Notes under the pieces: generated by a model
The model's database searches: none
What the model saw: only the letters and a program-made list of their open reading frames with translations
Told to the model about the DNA's origin: nothing
From: Gemmatimonadaceae bacterium
GTDB taxonomy: Bacteria > Gemmatimonadota > Gemmatimonadetes > Gemmatimonadales > Gemmatimonadaceae
Length of the DNA stretch: 64,000 bases
Direction: 5' to 3'
Assembly: GCA_036496605.1 (NCBI GenBank)
Contig: DASXKV010000035.1
Coordinates: 1-64,000 of the forward strand
Part shown: positions 35,642-43,645 of the stretch, piece after piece
How positions within the stretch are numbered: position 1 is the stretch's first letter
Layout of the letters: every line of letters begins with the position of its first letter
Translations under genes and position numbers: made by a program

Positions 35642-35878
35642 ATCCGATCGCAGCGCCTGCCGCAGCCGCGTCTCGAGCGCGTCGGGAACGCGAACGCGGC
35701 GCAACTTGACGCGAAGTCCGTCCAGCACCGCACCCTCGAATTGAAAGCGTTTGAGGCACCCATCGCAGACCTCGAGGTGCCGCTCGACTTCGTGCGTCTC
35801 GGCGGGACTGAGCTCGCGATCGAGATAGTCGTCGAGCCGGCGCACCGTTTCGAGACAGGTATAGCGATCGAGCGTCAT
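35624..35878 (-). CDS. Zinc-finger anti-sigma factor
   Basis: An 84-residue cytoplasmic zf-HC2 protein with zinc ligands in HEVERHLEVCDGCLKRF (His-x3-Cys-x2-Cys) and no membrane segment, so it is a soluble, probably redox- or metal-sensitive anti-sigma factor. Its ATG overlaps the TGA of the ECF sigma gene (ATGA), the standard arrangement for a sigma/anti-sigma pair that keeps their synthesis coupled. Confidence 0.9.
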   Translation of the reverse strand: MTLDRYTCLETVRRLDDYLDRELSPAETHEVERHLEVCDGCLKRFQFEGAVLDGLRVKLRRVRVPDALETRLRQALRSDLTANE

Positions 35879-36528
35879 GAGTCACCTCTCGCCGGCGAGG
35901 GCACGATTCCCAATTCCTCGGCGACCCGCCAGAGTTGTTTCTGGAGCATGTGCCGCCCGCGGTGGAGGCGCGAGCGGACCGTCCCGATCGGCACCTCGAG
36001 GATGTCGGCGATCTCCTGGTACGAGAGATCGTCCATGAAGTACAGAGTGCATACGGTACGAAACTCGTCGGGCAGCGAGGCCAGCGCCCGCGCGACATCG
36101 TCCTCGGCCATGCGAGCGACTACGCTGGACGCGGGATCAGCGTCTGGGCGAAGCAGGCCCGCCTCCGCGCTCCGCAGATAGAGGAAGATGTCCGTCGCCT
36201 CGGTGAGGTCGTCGAGCGACGTCGCGGTGCCGCGCTTCCGACGCGTCGTCGTGTAGAAATGATTGACGACAATACGATAGAACCACGCCTTGAAGCTCGT
36301 TCCACGCTGGAACGTGTGCCGAAAGCGAAACGCGCGGAGGGCAGCCTCCTGGATGAGATCCTCGGCGTCCTGGGAGTCGCCCGTCAATCGCATGGCGAGG
36401 CGGTAGGAGCCGTCGAGCATGCCGACGAGCAGAGTCTCGAACTCCTGATCTGAGATTCGCTCGTTGACGGCCATCGGCACCACTCCGTCGACGGCCGGCC
36501 GATCCTCAGGGCGCGAAGGCGATGTCAT
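35875..36528 (-). CDS. ECF-family RNA polymerase sigma factor
   Basis: A 217-residue group IV sigma factor. Region 2 includes RLAMRLTGDSQDAEDLIQEAALRAFR and TSFKAWFYRIVVNHFY (about 42-96); region 4 includes ALASLPDEFRTVCTLYFMDDLSYQEIADILEVPIGTVRSRLHRGR split across about 145-190. A linker of about 45 residues joins them. Start ATG 36528 gives a slightly long N-terminus; an internal ATG at codon 19 is possible. It directs transcription to genes controlled by the adjacent anti-sigma factor; the target promoters cannot be read here. Confidence 0.92.
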   Translation of the reverse strand: MTSPSRPEDRPAVDGVVPMAVNERISDQEFETLLVGMLDGSYRLAMRLTGDSQDAEDLIQEAALRAFRFRHTFQRGTSFKAWFYRIVVNHFYTTTRRKRGTATSLDDLTEATDIFLYLRSAEAGLLRPDADPASSVVARMAEDDVARALASLPDEFRTVCTLYFMDDLSYQEIADILEVPIGTVRSRLHRGRHMLQKQLWRVAEELGIVPSPARGDS

Positions 36529-36569
36529 ACTCTCAAAACTGCCTCGACCGCCGTTGGGTTCCGATCCGT

Positions 36570-37361
36570 TCAGGAACCGGCGCCGGCGTCGTCGATTCCC
36601 AATCCGGCGATGAACGCCGCCGGCAGGTCGGCGCGAAGCCGTCGAAAGGTCATGACATCGAGCGCCGACGGCGCGACGTGAGATATCGTCGCGAGGCCGA
36701 TGGCGCGCTCGAGGTCGTGACAGTTGGTGATCACCGTGCGACCAAGACTGGCGGCGGTGAGAGCCGCTCCACCGAAGAACGCACCATCGAAGTTTGCGTT
36801 CAGCAGGAGGGCACCGCGGAGCGACGCCGACGCGAGCTTTATCGACGGGGCGTCAGCAAACTCGAATGTCGCGAAGGAGAGATCAGCGTGACGGCAATCG
36901 GCGAACCGAAGACAGGCACCCGTGAAATCGGCGCCGGTGCACTGCGCCCCCTGGAGCGTGGTGTGCATGAGGCGCGCCCACGTAAAACGCGCACTGCGCG
37001 CGGATGCTTTCCGCAGATCCGCATGATGCATGAACGCGCGCGTAAACGCCGCCTCGTCGAGCTGCGCGCCGGCAAAGCCGGCGTACAGCAAACGCGCATC
37101 GGTGAATAGCGCGCCGCGAACGTCAGCCTCCTGGAATTGCGCGCCACTCAGGTCGGCGCCCTCGAAATTCGCGCCGTCGAGGACGGCGCCTCGGAAGTCG
37201 GCCATCGAGAGGTCGCTGCCGCGAAAGTCAGCGCCGCGGAGCGCGAGATTCGCGAATGACTCGCGGGGAAGTGATTTGCCCGCGAACGTCTCTGTCGAAA
37301 AACGCTCTCCCGGCTCGGCGACTTCGGGAAGCGTTGTCGTGCTGTCGTAGTGCTCGCTCAC
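36570..37361 (-). CDS. Pentapeptide-repeat protein
   Basis: About 263 residues, mostly tandem A(D/N)Lxx/ADFRG-type pentapeptides: LALRGADFRGSDLSMADFRG, then GANFEGADLSGAQF, GADFTGACLRFADC and so on, forming a right-handed quadrilateral beta-helix. Repeats span about residues 35-215, after which a short degenerate tail ends GLGIDDAGAGS. GTG 37361 is taken as start; an upstream GTG at 37457 overlaps the molybdoenzyme gene and would add 32 residues. Such proteins range from gyrase protection to scaffolds; no specific role can be assigned. It follows the molybdoenzyme gene on the same strand. Confidence 0.78.
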   Translation of the reverse strand: MSEHYDSTTTLPEVAEPGERFSTETFAGKSLPRESFANLALRGADFRGSDLSMADFRGAVLDGANFEGADLSGAQFQEADVRGALFTDARLLYAGFAGAQLDEAAFTRAFMHHADLRKASARSARFTWARLMHTTLQGAQCTGADFTGACLRFADCRHADLSFATFEFADAPSIKLASASLRGALLLNANFDGAFFGGAALTAASLGRTVITNCHDLERAIGLATISHVAPSALDVMTFRRLRADLPAAFIAGLGIDDAGAGS

Positions 37362-37438
37362 GGTGCCACGGGGGAAATGATGGGTCGCGCGCTGCGCGAA
37401 CAACCCTAGCACCGGACGCGGATTATTGGAAGAGAGCC

Positions 37439-38173
37439 TCAGGTTCCGCCGTACCACTCATAGCCGCGATCGCTCCAGTAGCCTCCGTTGCGCGCCGGCA
37501 TGAACACGACGCGCGTTAGATACTTCGTGTTCTTGTAACCCAGCTTGACCGGCGAATGGAGACGTGCCGGCGCGCCGTGGCCCGGACCGAGGTAGTGCCC
37601 GTCCATCGCGTAGGCGATCAGCGTCTGGTGATGCATCGCGCTGTCCATGTCCCAGCTCTCGTGGTAGTCCGAGTCGAAGGACTGAAAGTCGGCGTAGTGG
37701 GCGTCGTTGGTGATCCCGGCGAGCTTGGCGAGCTCGCTGACGCGGACGCCGATCCATTGCGCGCGCGCCGTCCAGCCCTCGACGCAGAAATGGTCGACGC
37801 TCTGCGCGACGCGCGGAAGCTTCGTGAGATCGTCGAGAGAGAGCGAGAGCGGGCGCCTAACTGCTCCGCTCACCTCGAGACGCCAGATTCCTCGCGTCGC
37901 CTCGTCCCAGATGGGAACTTCATCGGAGACAAAATACTGTGGGAAGGCATTCCCGCTGAGCCGAGCGCCGCCGGGAATTCGATCTTCCGACCGATGCCGG
38001 AAGAGGAGTCGCTCGACGCGCTCGTTGCCGCGCTGCGCGGCGGCGAGCGCCGGCTCGAAGTGTCGCGAGCCGAACGAATCACAGCCGATGAGCGCGGCTG
38101 CCGCGCCCGCGCCGGCAATCGTGAGGAAGCCGCGACGGTCGATACGCGAGTCGCTTCGAGATCGCTCCGACAT
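37439..38173 (-). CDS. Tat-exported molybdopterin-dependent oxidoreductase (sulfite oxidase/MsrP-like)
   Basis: A 244-residue periplasmic molybdoenzyme. The Tat signal RRGFLTIAGAGAAAALIG lies at about 12-29. The molybdopterin domain shows WRLEVSGAVRRPLSLSLDDLTKL, the Mo-ligand Cys in VDHFCVEGWTA, GVRVSELAKLAG, LIAYAMDG, GHGAPARLHSPVKLGYKNTKYLT and the C-terminal GYWSDRGYEWYG, features of the YedY/MsrP and sulfite-oxidase group. ATG 38173 is chosen because the Tat motif follows; an open frame upstream overlaps the cytochrome gene. The cytochrome b gene six bases upstream is its likely electron donor or acceptor. Substrate (methionine sulfoxide, sulfite or other) not decidable. Confidence 0.87.
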   Translation of the reverse strand: MSERSRSDSRIDRRGFLTIAGAGAAAALIGCDSFGSRHFEPALAAAQRGNERVERLLFRHRSEDRIPGGARLSGNAFPQYFVSDEVPIWDEATRGIWRLEVSGAVRRPLSLSLDDLTKLPRVAQSVDHFCVEGWTARAQWIGVRVSELAKLAGITNDAHYADFQSFDSDYHESWDMDSAMHHQTLIAYAMDGHYLGPGHGAPARLHSPVKLGYKNTKYLTRVVFMPARNGGYWSDRGYEWYGGT

Positions 38174-38178
38174 TTTCG

Positions 38179-38925
38179 TCAGCTCGGCGTTGGATTTGAG
38201 GTCGGCGTCGTATTCGTGGGCTTGTGACGCGGCAGCAGATGGTAGAATGGCCGCGCGTTCCGGGCTTCGGGCGACTGATCTTCGTTGTACCAGCCCGTGA
38301 TCATCGATCGGAGCGAGTACGGGTCGACGGCGAAGATCATGAAGATGTGGCCGAGCACGAGCACGACGAGCACGATCATCGCCATGAAGTGGACGTATCG
38401 CGCCCACACGTAACCGCCGAAGAGCATCGTCATCCAATGGAGCTGAACCGGCTTCCAGATGGCGATACCGCTGAGTACGATGACGGCGGCAATGATCGGC
38501 ATCGCGAAGTACGCCGATTTCTGGAGCGCGTTGTGCTTTCCCTGGTGCGGGTGCTCGCGACGCGCGAACGTATAGAACTTGATCATCTCCCACGCCTGCC
38601 GCGCGTCATCGCGTCGCGGCGCGAGTTCGCGCCACTCGCCGCGGAGATAGAGAAAGCCGAGATAGACAATCGCGTTGAGAACCAGAATCCACATGACGGC
38701 GAAATGCCAGTGGCGAGCGCCCGCGAGCCAGCCGCCGAACGTCAGCCAGGCGGGAATCGGCTTTCCCTCGAATGGATAACAGCAGAACGTACCGCCTTTG
38801 CGCGCGAAGCGCGGATACGCATTGAAGATCCGGAGTCCGCTCGCGACCATGAGTGGCAGCGCAATGACGTTGACCCAGTGCGTGACGCGGACAATCCAAT
38901 GCGTTCGCTTCGTCAGTGAGGCCAT
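38179..38925 (-). CDS. Cytochrome b/b561-type membrane subunit
   Basis: A 248-residue protein with about four or five transmembrane helices and heme-ligating histidines: THWIVRVTHWVNVIALPLMV at the start, ARHWHFAVMWILVLNAIVYL, RYVHFMAMIVLVVLVLGHIFMI near the end. It resembles Ni-Fe hydrogenase/thiosulfate-reductase b-type cytochromes. ATG 38925 is preferred over the ATG at 38994, which lies within the preceding terminator hairpin. It is upstream of, and separated by five bases from, the molybdoenzyme gene; together they form a membrane-anchored redox pair. Confidence 0.85.
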   Translation of the reverse strand: MASLTKRTHWIVRVTHWVNVIALPLMVASGLRIFNAYPRFARKGGTFCCYPFEGKPIPAWLTFGGWLAGARHWHFAVMWILVLNAIVYLGFLYLRGEWRELAPRRDDARQAWEMIKFYTFARREHPHQGKHNALQKSAYFAMPIIAAVIVLSGIAIWKPVQLHWMTMLFGGYVWARYVHFMAMIVLVVLVLGHIFMIFAVDPYSLRSMITGWYNEDQSPEARNARPFYHLLPRHKPTNTTPTSNPTPS

Positions 38926-38955
38926 CTCGGGGGTTGGTCGAAGACCACGGAATAA

Positions 38956-38990
38956 CGAATGCGCCGGGAAGATGGTTCCCGGCGCATTCG
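38956..38990 (-). terminator. Perfect 15-bp hairpin after the beta-propeller gene
   Basis: CGAATGCGCCGGGAA (38956-38970), 5-nt loop, TTCCCGGCGCATTCG (38976-38990). On the minus strand it follows the stop at 39012 by about 20 nt and is followed by TTATTCC. The core TTCCCGGCGCATT recurs at 40275-40287 on the other side of the same gene. Confidence 0.75.
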
Positions 38991-39011
38991 TCATCCAGGG
39001 TCACGAATGGA

Positions 39012-40172
39012 TCAGTAGGCGGCGATTCCCATCTGGCCGCTCTTCGTCGGAAGACCGCCAACGCCATCAGGCAAGTTCGTCAGCGCGCCGTCGTGAGCTA
39101 CGGCGAACGCACCGATCGCGTTCGCGCCCGCCTTCAGGACGTAGAGAAACCTGCTGTCCTGGCTGACGTCGAGATCGAGGGGCGTACTGCCCGCGCCGAG
39201 GTCGCCCGTAACGCCGGACGGGGAGAGTATTGCGAGCGCGCCGTTCGCGGCGACGGCGAAGCCCGTCACGCTCCCGCTACCTGCATTCGCCACGTAGGCG
39301 AAACGGCCATCGTGCGTGGTGATCAGCCAGCACGGTGCGGCCTGGTTGGTCGAGATCCGCGACGTCACCGCGGACAGCGCACCACTCCGAGCGGCGAGGT
39401 ACGATGATGCGGATCCGCTGCCCGCTTCCGACGCGATCAGCTGCTGGCGCGGCGTCCAGTCGAAGCCGAATGGGGTCACACCGGCCGATGCCGTCGAGAC
39501 CGGATGCTGCGAGAGCCGGCCGTCGCGAACCTCGAACACGTCGATCGTGTTGGACGTGCGCTCGGTGACCGCGAGCAAATGCTGATCGCGATCGAACCGA
39601 ATGGCGGCGGCGCCACCCGCGCCGGCGCTCAAGGAGCGGCTCAGGCTCGGTTCGGCGACGAGATGCCCGCCGTCGATGCGAAAGCCGGTGACGGTATTGC
39701 TGTACTTGTTCAGCGCATACACAACATGATTCGTCGCCGCGAGGCTAACCGTACCCGTGCCATTCGACGAGACGGTGCCGATGCTGCGCAGGCCGTTCTT
39801 GCTCACGCCGAAAGCGGCAATGGTGTTGCTGCCCGCGTTCACCGCGAACAGGTATCGATGGTCGGGCGTGAGCGCGACCGCGTACTGCGACTGGAGGGGG
39901 TCGACGACGTTGGCACCGCCAAGTCCCTTGCCATCGGTGGGGTAGTTCGCGACGTAACTGAGCGTGCCGTCGGGGTGACGAGCGAAGGCGACGACGCTGT
40001 TGCTCGTCGCGTCATCGGTCTGCGTGAATACACCCCCAACGATGTCGTCATCATGCTCGTTAGGCCCGGCGACACGATCGAAATTGACGCTCGGTGAGCT
40101 CGGTCCCGAGATCGTACGCTCACTACACGCGGCGGCGACGAGGAGCAACAGTGCTGACACATGAGGACGCAT
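39012..40172 (-). CDS. Beta-propeller lipoprotein (lactonase-like)
   Basis: A 386-residue predicted lipoprotein with signal LLLLVAAAC. The rest is a seven-bladed beta-propeller of the 6-phosphogluconolactonase/YncE group: repeated units such as NSVVAFARHPDGTLSYVANYP, HRYLFAVNAGSNTIAAFGV, GRFAYVANAGSGSVTGFAV and SRFLYVLKAGANAIGAFAV. Enzymatic activity is doubtful for a surface-anchored form; many such proteins are binding modules. A strong hairpin terminates it. Confidence 0.83.
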   Translation of the reverse strand: MRPHVSALLLLVAAACSERTISGPSSPSVNFDRVAGPNEHDDDIVGGVFTQTDDATSNSVVAFARHPDGTLSYVANYPTDGKGLGGANVVDPLQSQYAVALTPDHRYLFAVNAGSNTIAAFGVSKNGLRSIGTVSSNGTGTVSLAATNHVVYALNKYSNTVTGFRIDGGHLVAEPSLSRSLSAGAGGAAAIRFDRDQHLLAVTERTSNTIDVFEVRDGRLSQHPVSTASAGVTPFGFDWTPRQQLIASEAGSGSASSYLAARSGALSAVTSRISTNQAAPCWLITTHDGRFAYVANAGSGSVTGFAVAANGALAILSPSGVTGDLGAGSTPLDLDVSQDSRFLYVLKAGANAIGAFAVAHDGALTNLPDGVGGLPTKSGQMGIAAY

Positions 40173-40304
40173 GGAATGCCTCCCGGCAGAAAGGTGACGG
40201 GCCGAGACACGTCACGCGCGGTGCGTGACTCATGCTCGACTCGGGATAGGAGAACGACGGCACCTCGCAAACAGTTCCCGGCGCATTGCGAAGGTCGTGA
40301 AGCA

Positions 40305-40334
40305 CGAACGGCCCGCGTTGTCGCGAGCCGTTCG
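40305..40334 (-). terminator. Hairpin after the orphan anti-sigma-like gene
   Basis: CGAACGGC (40305-40312) and GCCGTTCG (40327-40334), 8-bp stem with a 14-nt loop, about 20 nt beyond the stop of the minus-strand gene at 40354. No T-run is obvious. Confidence 0.5.
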
Positions 40335-40353
40335 GTGTTCAGCAAGTGCTCAC

Positions 40354-40620
40354 TCAGCAATCGGTGGTCGGTGACGCTCGTGCTGCGGCGAGGCGCAGCG
40401 CGATGCGATGACGCAGCTCGCTCGGCACGTCGACGCGCTGCAATTTCGCTCTGACGGCGAGAAGTATGGTCTCCTCGAACGCGAACTCGCTCGCGCAAGC
40501 GCCGCAGGTCTCGAGATGCGCGCGAACGCGCGCCACCTCGCTCGGTCGCAGCTCGCGGTCGAGGAAGTCGTCGATGCGGCGAAAGACTTCTTCGCACGAG
40601 TAGCGGTCGAGTGGTGACAC
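40354..40620 (-). CDS. Orphan zf-HC2 anti-sigma-like protein
   Basis: An 88-residue protein strongly resembling the anti-sigma factor at 35624: both begin with a short acidic helix (SCEEVFRRIDDFLDREL here) and have HxxxCxxC zinc ligands, here in RVRAHLETCGACASEF, then LLAVRAKLQRVDVP and a C-terminal arginine-rich helix. No sigma factor gene is adjacent, unlike the pair at 35.6-36.5 kb, and both flanks end in hairpins, so it is a single-gene unit. It may bind a distant sigma factor or share the same one. Confidence 0.78.
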   Translation of the reverse strand: MSPLDRYSCEEVFRRIDDFLDRELRPSEVARVRAHLETCGACASEFAFEETILLAVRAKLQRVDVPSELRHRIALRLAAARASPTTDC

Positions 40621-40636
40621 GGATCCAGAACCGACG

Positions 40637-40662
40637 AAGGCTCCGGAAGGTTCCGGAGCCTT
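40637..40662 (-). terminator. Perfect palindromic hairpin after DUF2723
   Basis: AAGGCTCCGGAA and TTCCGGAGCCTT (40637-40648, 40651-40662) around a 2-base centre, 35 nt beyond the DUF2723 stop on the minus strand. Confidence 0.65.
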
Positions 40663-40697
40663 GTCGTGCCGACGAGCGACGCGTGCGTACGGACGCG

Positions 40698-43100
40698 CTA
40701 TTTCTTCGCGGCCTTGGGCTTCGTCTGCTCCTGCGTCTTCTGCGCCGGCGGCGGCTTTATCGGGAGCTGGATGCCCTCTGACTCGCTAGGCACGAGTGGC
40801 GACTGGTCGACCGCTCCACCTGGCGGCGTGTCGCCAACCAGCCGCTCGAGGTGCACGGCCGTCGCGACCTGCTTGGCCGTGTTCCACACCTGGTTCGCCT
40901 GCGTCTTGTCGCCGCGCGACGCCAGGGCTTCCGAGAGCTCGAGCCCTGTCGCGACGTAGAGGTATGGAATACCGACAGATGGCTGGTCGATCCAGTCGCC
41001 CGTTCGGATGACCGACTTCGGGCCGACGAAATCGTTGTTCCACAACTCCGCCGTGCGCTTCACATCCATCCAGCCGTCTCCCGCGACGTTCATCGTGTCG
41101 CGAGTCGATGCCTTTGGCGGAACGAAGACCTTCGCCGCGAGCGCCTGGGTCAGCACGTGGTCGCCGAGGCCGAGCTCACGCGCATAGCCACCGGAGGTAC
41201 GGCTGAAGTATATCGGACGTGAAGGGTACGAGTCCTGAATCATGCGCAACACGAAGAGATCCGCGCGCTGCAGCAGATGCGGTGGGATCACAGCGTTGAT
41301 GTCACACGTCGCGTTAGGCTCGGGGTGACATCCGGCCTTGAAGATCATCGGCTTATCGATCTGCCAATACGGTGGGACGGAGTCGGCCTCGTCGAGCGTC
41401 ATCTTGAGAGGTGCGGCCGCCGGCTTCTGCCACGTCGTGTTGCGATAGGCCGCCGGTCCCTTCGCTGCGTCGTAGGTGAAGATCGGCCGCCGGATGAGCT
41501 GTCGCGTGTACCAGTCGGTGTTGAGAAGAGACGTATTTGCGACAACGACGTCTTTTCTAATGCCCTCGACTTCCTGCGCGTACCAGAGAGGAAACGTATC
41601 GTTGTCGCCGACGGTGACGAGCACGCCGTACGGCTCGACGGAGTCGAGGAGATCGTGGGCGAAGTCCCTGGTGTACGTCTGTCCGCGCCGCGGCGCCGTG
41701 TGGATGTTCATCACCAGCGGGATTCCCGCGATGAGCAGGATTGGCGTCGTGAGGAGCAAACTCTGACGGTTCGGCAGGAAGACCGACTCGCGGCCCAAAC
41801 GCGTTTGCTCAGTGCCGAAGAGCGCAGCGAGATTCTCCCAGATGTACATCAAGCCTAACGCGGCCCAGACCCCCCACGCCGAGAAGCTCCAGAGGAAGAA
41901 ATAGTCCCGGTCGCGAACCTCGCGTTGCACGCTGTCGCCCAGCTCGGGAGACTGCGAGGATCCGTACTTGAAGTTCAGGTAGATAATGAGCACCAGGGTG
42001 ACGGTGAGCATATAGGTACCGAAGTACCAGAAGCTCCGCCGGTCACGCTGGAAATGCACCCAACCGCCAAAGAGACCGAGAACGAGGAATAGTCCGCCGA
42101 AGACACCCTGGAGCACCTGCGCCTTCAGTTGTGGATCGCGGAACCATTGCCACTTGAAGTAGAACCACCACATATCGACCTGCGCCGTGAACGGCGCTTG
42201 GCGGTCGCTGAGGTCGGGCTTGCCGTACTGTCCGCGATTGAAGTTGTACATGAACGCGTCGTACGTGCCCTTCGAGAACGTGCACGAGAAGTGGAGGCCG
42301 TCGCGACACGCGGTCGGTTCGCCTTCGTTGAGCGGCGGATTCCAGGCGGCGCGAATCGGCTGGATCGCGAATGGCGTGATGCCGAAAACGAGCGCCCCCC
42401 CACAGGCGAGCATAACTCGCCAACGCGTTAGCGTGCGCGGCCGACGCACGAGGACGGCAAGCGCCGCTGCTGGCGCGGCGAGCATGCCGCCCATGTGGTT
42501 CGCGTAGCCGAGGCCGAGCAGATACGCGACGAGCACGAGAATCCGATCTGCCTTGCGACCATCGGGATCGTCGGACCAGCGAATCATCAACCACGAAATG
42601 ATCGCGATGCCGACGAGCGAAACCGTGTAGACCTTCTCGTTGACGACGGACTGATTCCACACGGTGAAAGCCGTCGCGCCAATGAGCGCCGCGAGGGTGC
42701 CACCGGTGATGCGCTGCCAGCGCTGCGGAAACCACCCCACGAGCACGCGCTCGGTGACGAGGAACCACATCCCAGCCGACACCGCACTGCAGAGCGCGGC
42801 AAGGAAATTGATCCGCGACGCGACGCTCGGCCCGAAAAGGGGAATGATCGTGAACACGCGCCCGAGAAGCACGAAGAGCGGGTTACCGGGCGGGTGGGGC
42901 AGTCCGAGCGTATACGCGGCCGCAATGTACTCGCTCGTGTCCCACATCGCCGTCGAGGGCGCGAGGGTCACGAGGTAGAGCAGGAGTACAACGATCGCTA
43001 CGACAGCCGCCGCGATGTACGACGGGCGATAATCGAGATCATTAGCCGGCGCGCGATTTTCCGCGCGGGACGGACGTTGGGCGACAGAAGAGGTTGCCAT
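40698..43100 (-). CDS. DUF2723 polytopic membrane protein, probable lipid-linked glycosyltransferase
   Basis: An 800-residue inner-membrane protein. The N-terminal two thirds holds about 10-12 membrane spans starting at IAAAVVAIVVLLLYLVTLAP; the first loop has TAMWDTSEYIAAAYTLGLPHPPGNPLF, an acidic catalytic-type loop characteristic of DUF2723 and of GT-C (O-mannosyltransferase-like) enzymes. The remaining C-terminal third is a soluble periplasmic domain with PYGVLVTVGDNDTFPLWYAQEVEGIRKD, typical of the family, and ends in a Lys-rich tail. It starts at ATG 43100, 145 bases after a large heptamer-based repeat. GT-C membership is established for the family; donor and acceptor are unknown. Confidence 0.85.
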   Translation of the reverse strand: MATSSVAQRPSRAENRAPANDLDYRPSYIAAAVVAIVVLLLYLVTLAPSTAMWDTSEYIAAAYTLGLPHPPGNPLFVLLGRVFTIIPLFGPSVASRINFLAALCSAVSAGMWFLVTERVLVGWFPQRWQRITGGTLAALIGATAFTVWNQSVVNEKVYTVSLVGIAIISWLMIRWSDDPDGRKADRILVLVAYLLGLGYANHMGGMLAAPAAALAVLVRRPRTLTRWRVMLACGGALVFGITPFAIQPIRAAWNPPLNEGEPTACRDGLHFSCTFSKGTYDAFMYNFNRGQYGKPDLSDRQAPFTAQVDMWWFYFKWQWFRDPQLKAQVLQGVFGGLFLVLGLFGGWVHFQRDRRSFWYFGTYMLTVTLVLIIYLNFKYGSSQSPELGDSVQREVRDRDYFFLWSFSAWGVWAALGLMYIWENLAALFGTEQTRLGRESVFLPNRQSLLLTTPILLIAGIPLVMNIHTAPRRGQTYTRDFAHDLLDSVEPYGVLVTVGDNDTFPLWYAQEVEGIRKDVVVANTSLLNTDWYTRQLIRRPIFTYDAAKGPAAYRNTTWQKPAAAPLKMTLDEADSVPPYWQIDKPMIFKAGCHPEPNATCDINAVIPPHLLQRADLFVLRMIQDSYPSRPIYFSRTSGGYARELGLGDHVLTQALAAKVFVPPKASTRDTMNVAGDGWMDVKRTAELWNNDFVGPKSVIRTGDWIDQPSVGIPYLYVATGLELSEALASRGDKTQANQVWNTAKQVATAVHLERLVGDTPPGGAVDQSPLVPSESEGIQLPIKPPPAQKTQEQTKPKAAKK

Positions 43101-43245
43101 TGAGAATTCGTTACTTGCTCATAAAGCACACCCGAGCTCACTCGGTCGATCGGGCAGTTCTAGGACGATGAAAGATGAAGGAGTGAAACGGGAGAAGAAA
43201 GTGAACGCAGTCAGGGAAATGTCAGCCTGAAGGGCGGGAACTACT

Positions 43246-43621
43246 AGAGGGGCGCGTCGAGAACGGCGCGTCGAGAGGGGCGCGTCGAGAACAGCGCGTC
43301 GAAAAGAGCGCGCCGAGAAGACCGTTGACCAACGAGGTGTCAGCTTCGGGCGGCCAGCTGTGAGCAGGAGCTGAACGTTGTGGACCCAGGGCTCCAGGCT
43401 GACAGCTCGGAAGATTGTCGCCCATTCGACGCGCCGTTCTCGACGCGCCGTTCTCGACGCGCCCCTCTCGACGCGCCCCTCTCGACGCGCCCCTCTCGAC
43501 GCGCTCTTTTCGACGCGCTCTTTTCGACGCGCTCTTTTCGACGCGCTGTTCTCGACGCGCTGTTCTCGACGCGCTGTTCTCGACGCGCCGTTCTCGACGC
43601 GCCCTCTCGACGCGCCCCTCT
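43246..43621 (-). repeat. Large heptamer-based inverted repeat (14-bp units) upstream of DUF2723
   Basis: Plus strand 43427-43621 holds 14 tandem 14-bp units of the form CGACGCG plus a heptamer, in four variants: CCGTTCT, CCCCTCT, CTCTTTT, CTGTTCT, in the order A A B B B C C C D D D A B B (the 13th unit is one base short). About 110 nt away, 43246-43315 holds five units in the opposite orientation, carrying all four variants (order B A B D C). Read toward the DUF2723 gene on the minus strand it is a G/A-rich arm, a 110-nt spacer and a C/T-rich arm ending 145 bases before the ATG. No gene overlaps it. Confidence 0.88.
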
Positions 43622-43645
43622 CGACGCCCTCCGGCCCTTCACCCT

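Noticed and set aside
43427-43621. Tandem 14-bp array as a CRISPR or IS terminal repeat
   Set aside because: Units are adjacent with no unique spacers, too short for CRISPR repeats, and no cas or transposase genes are near.
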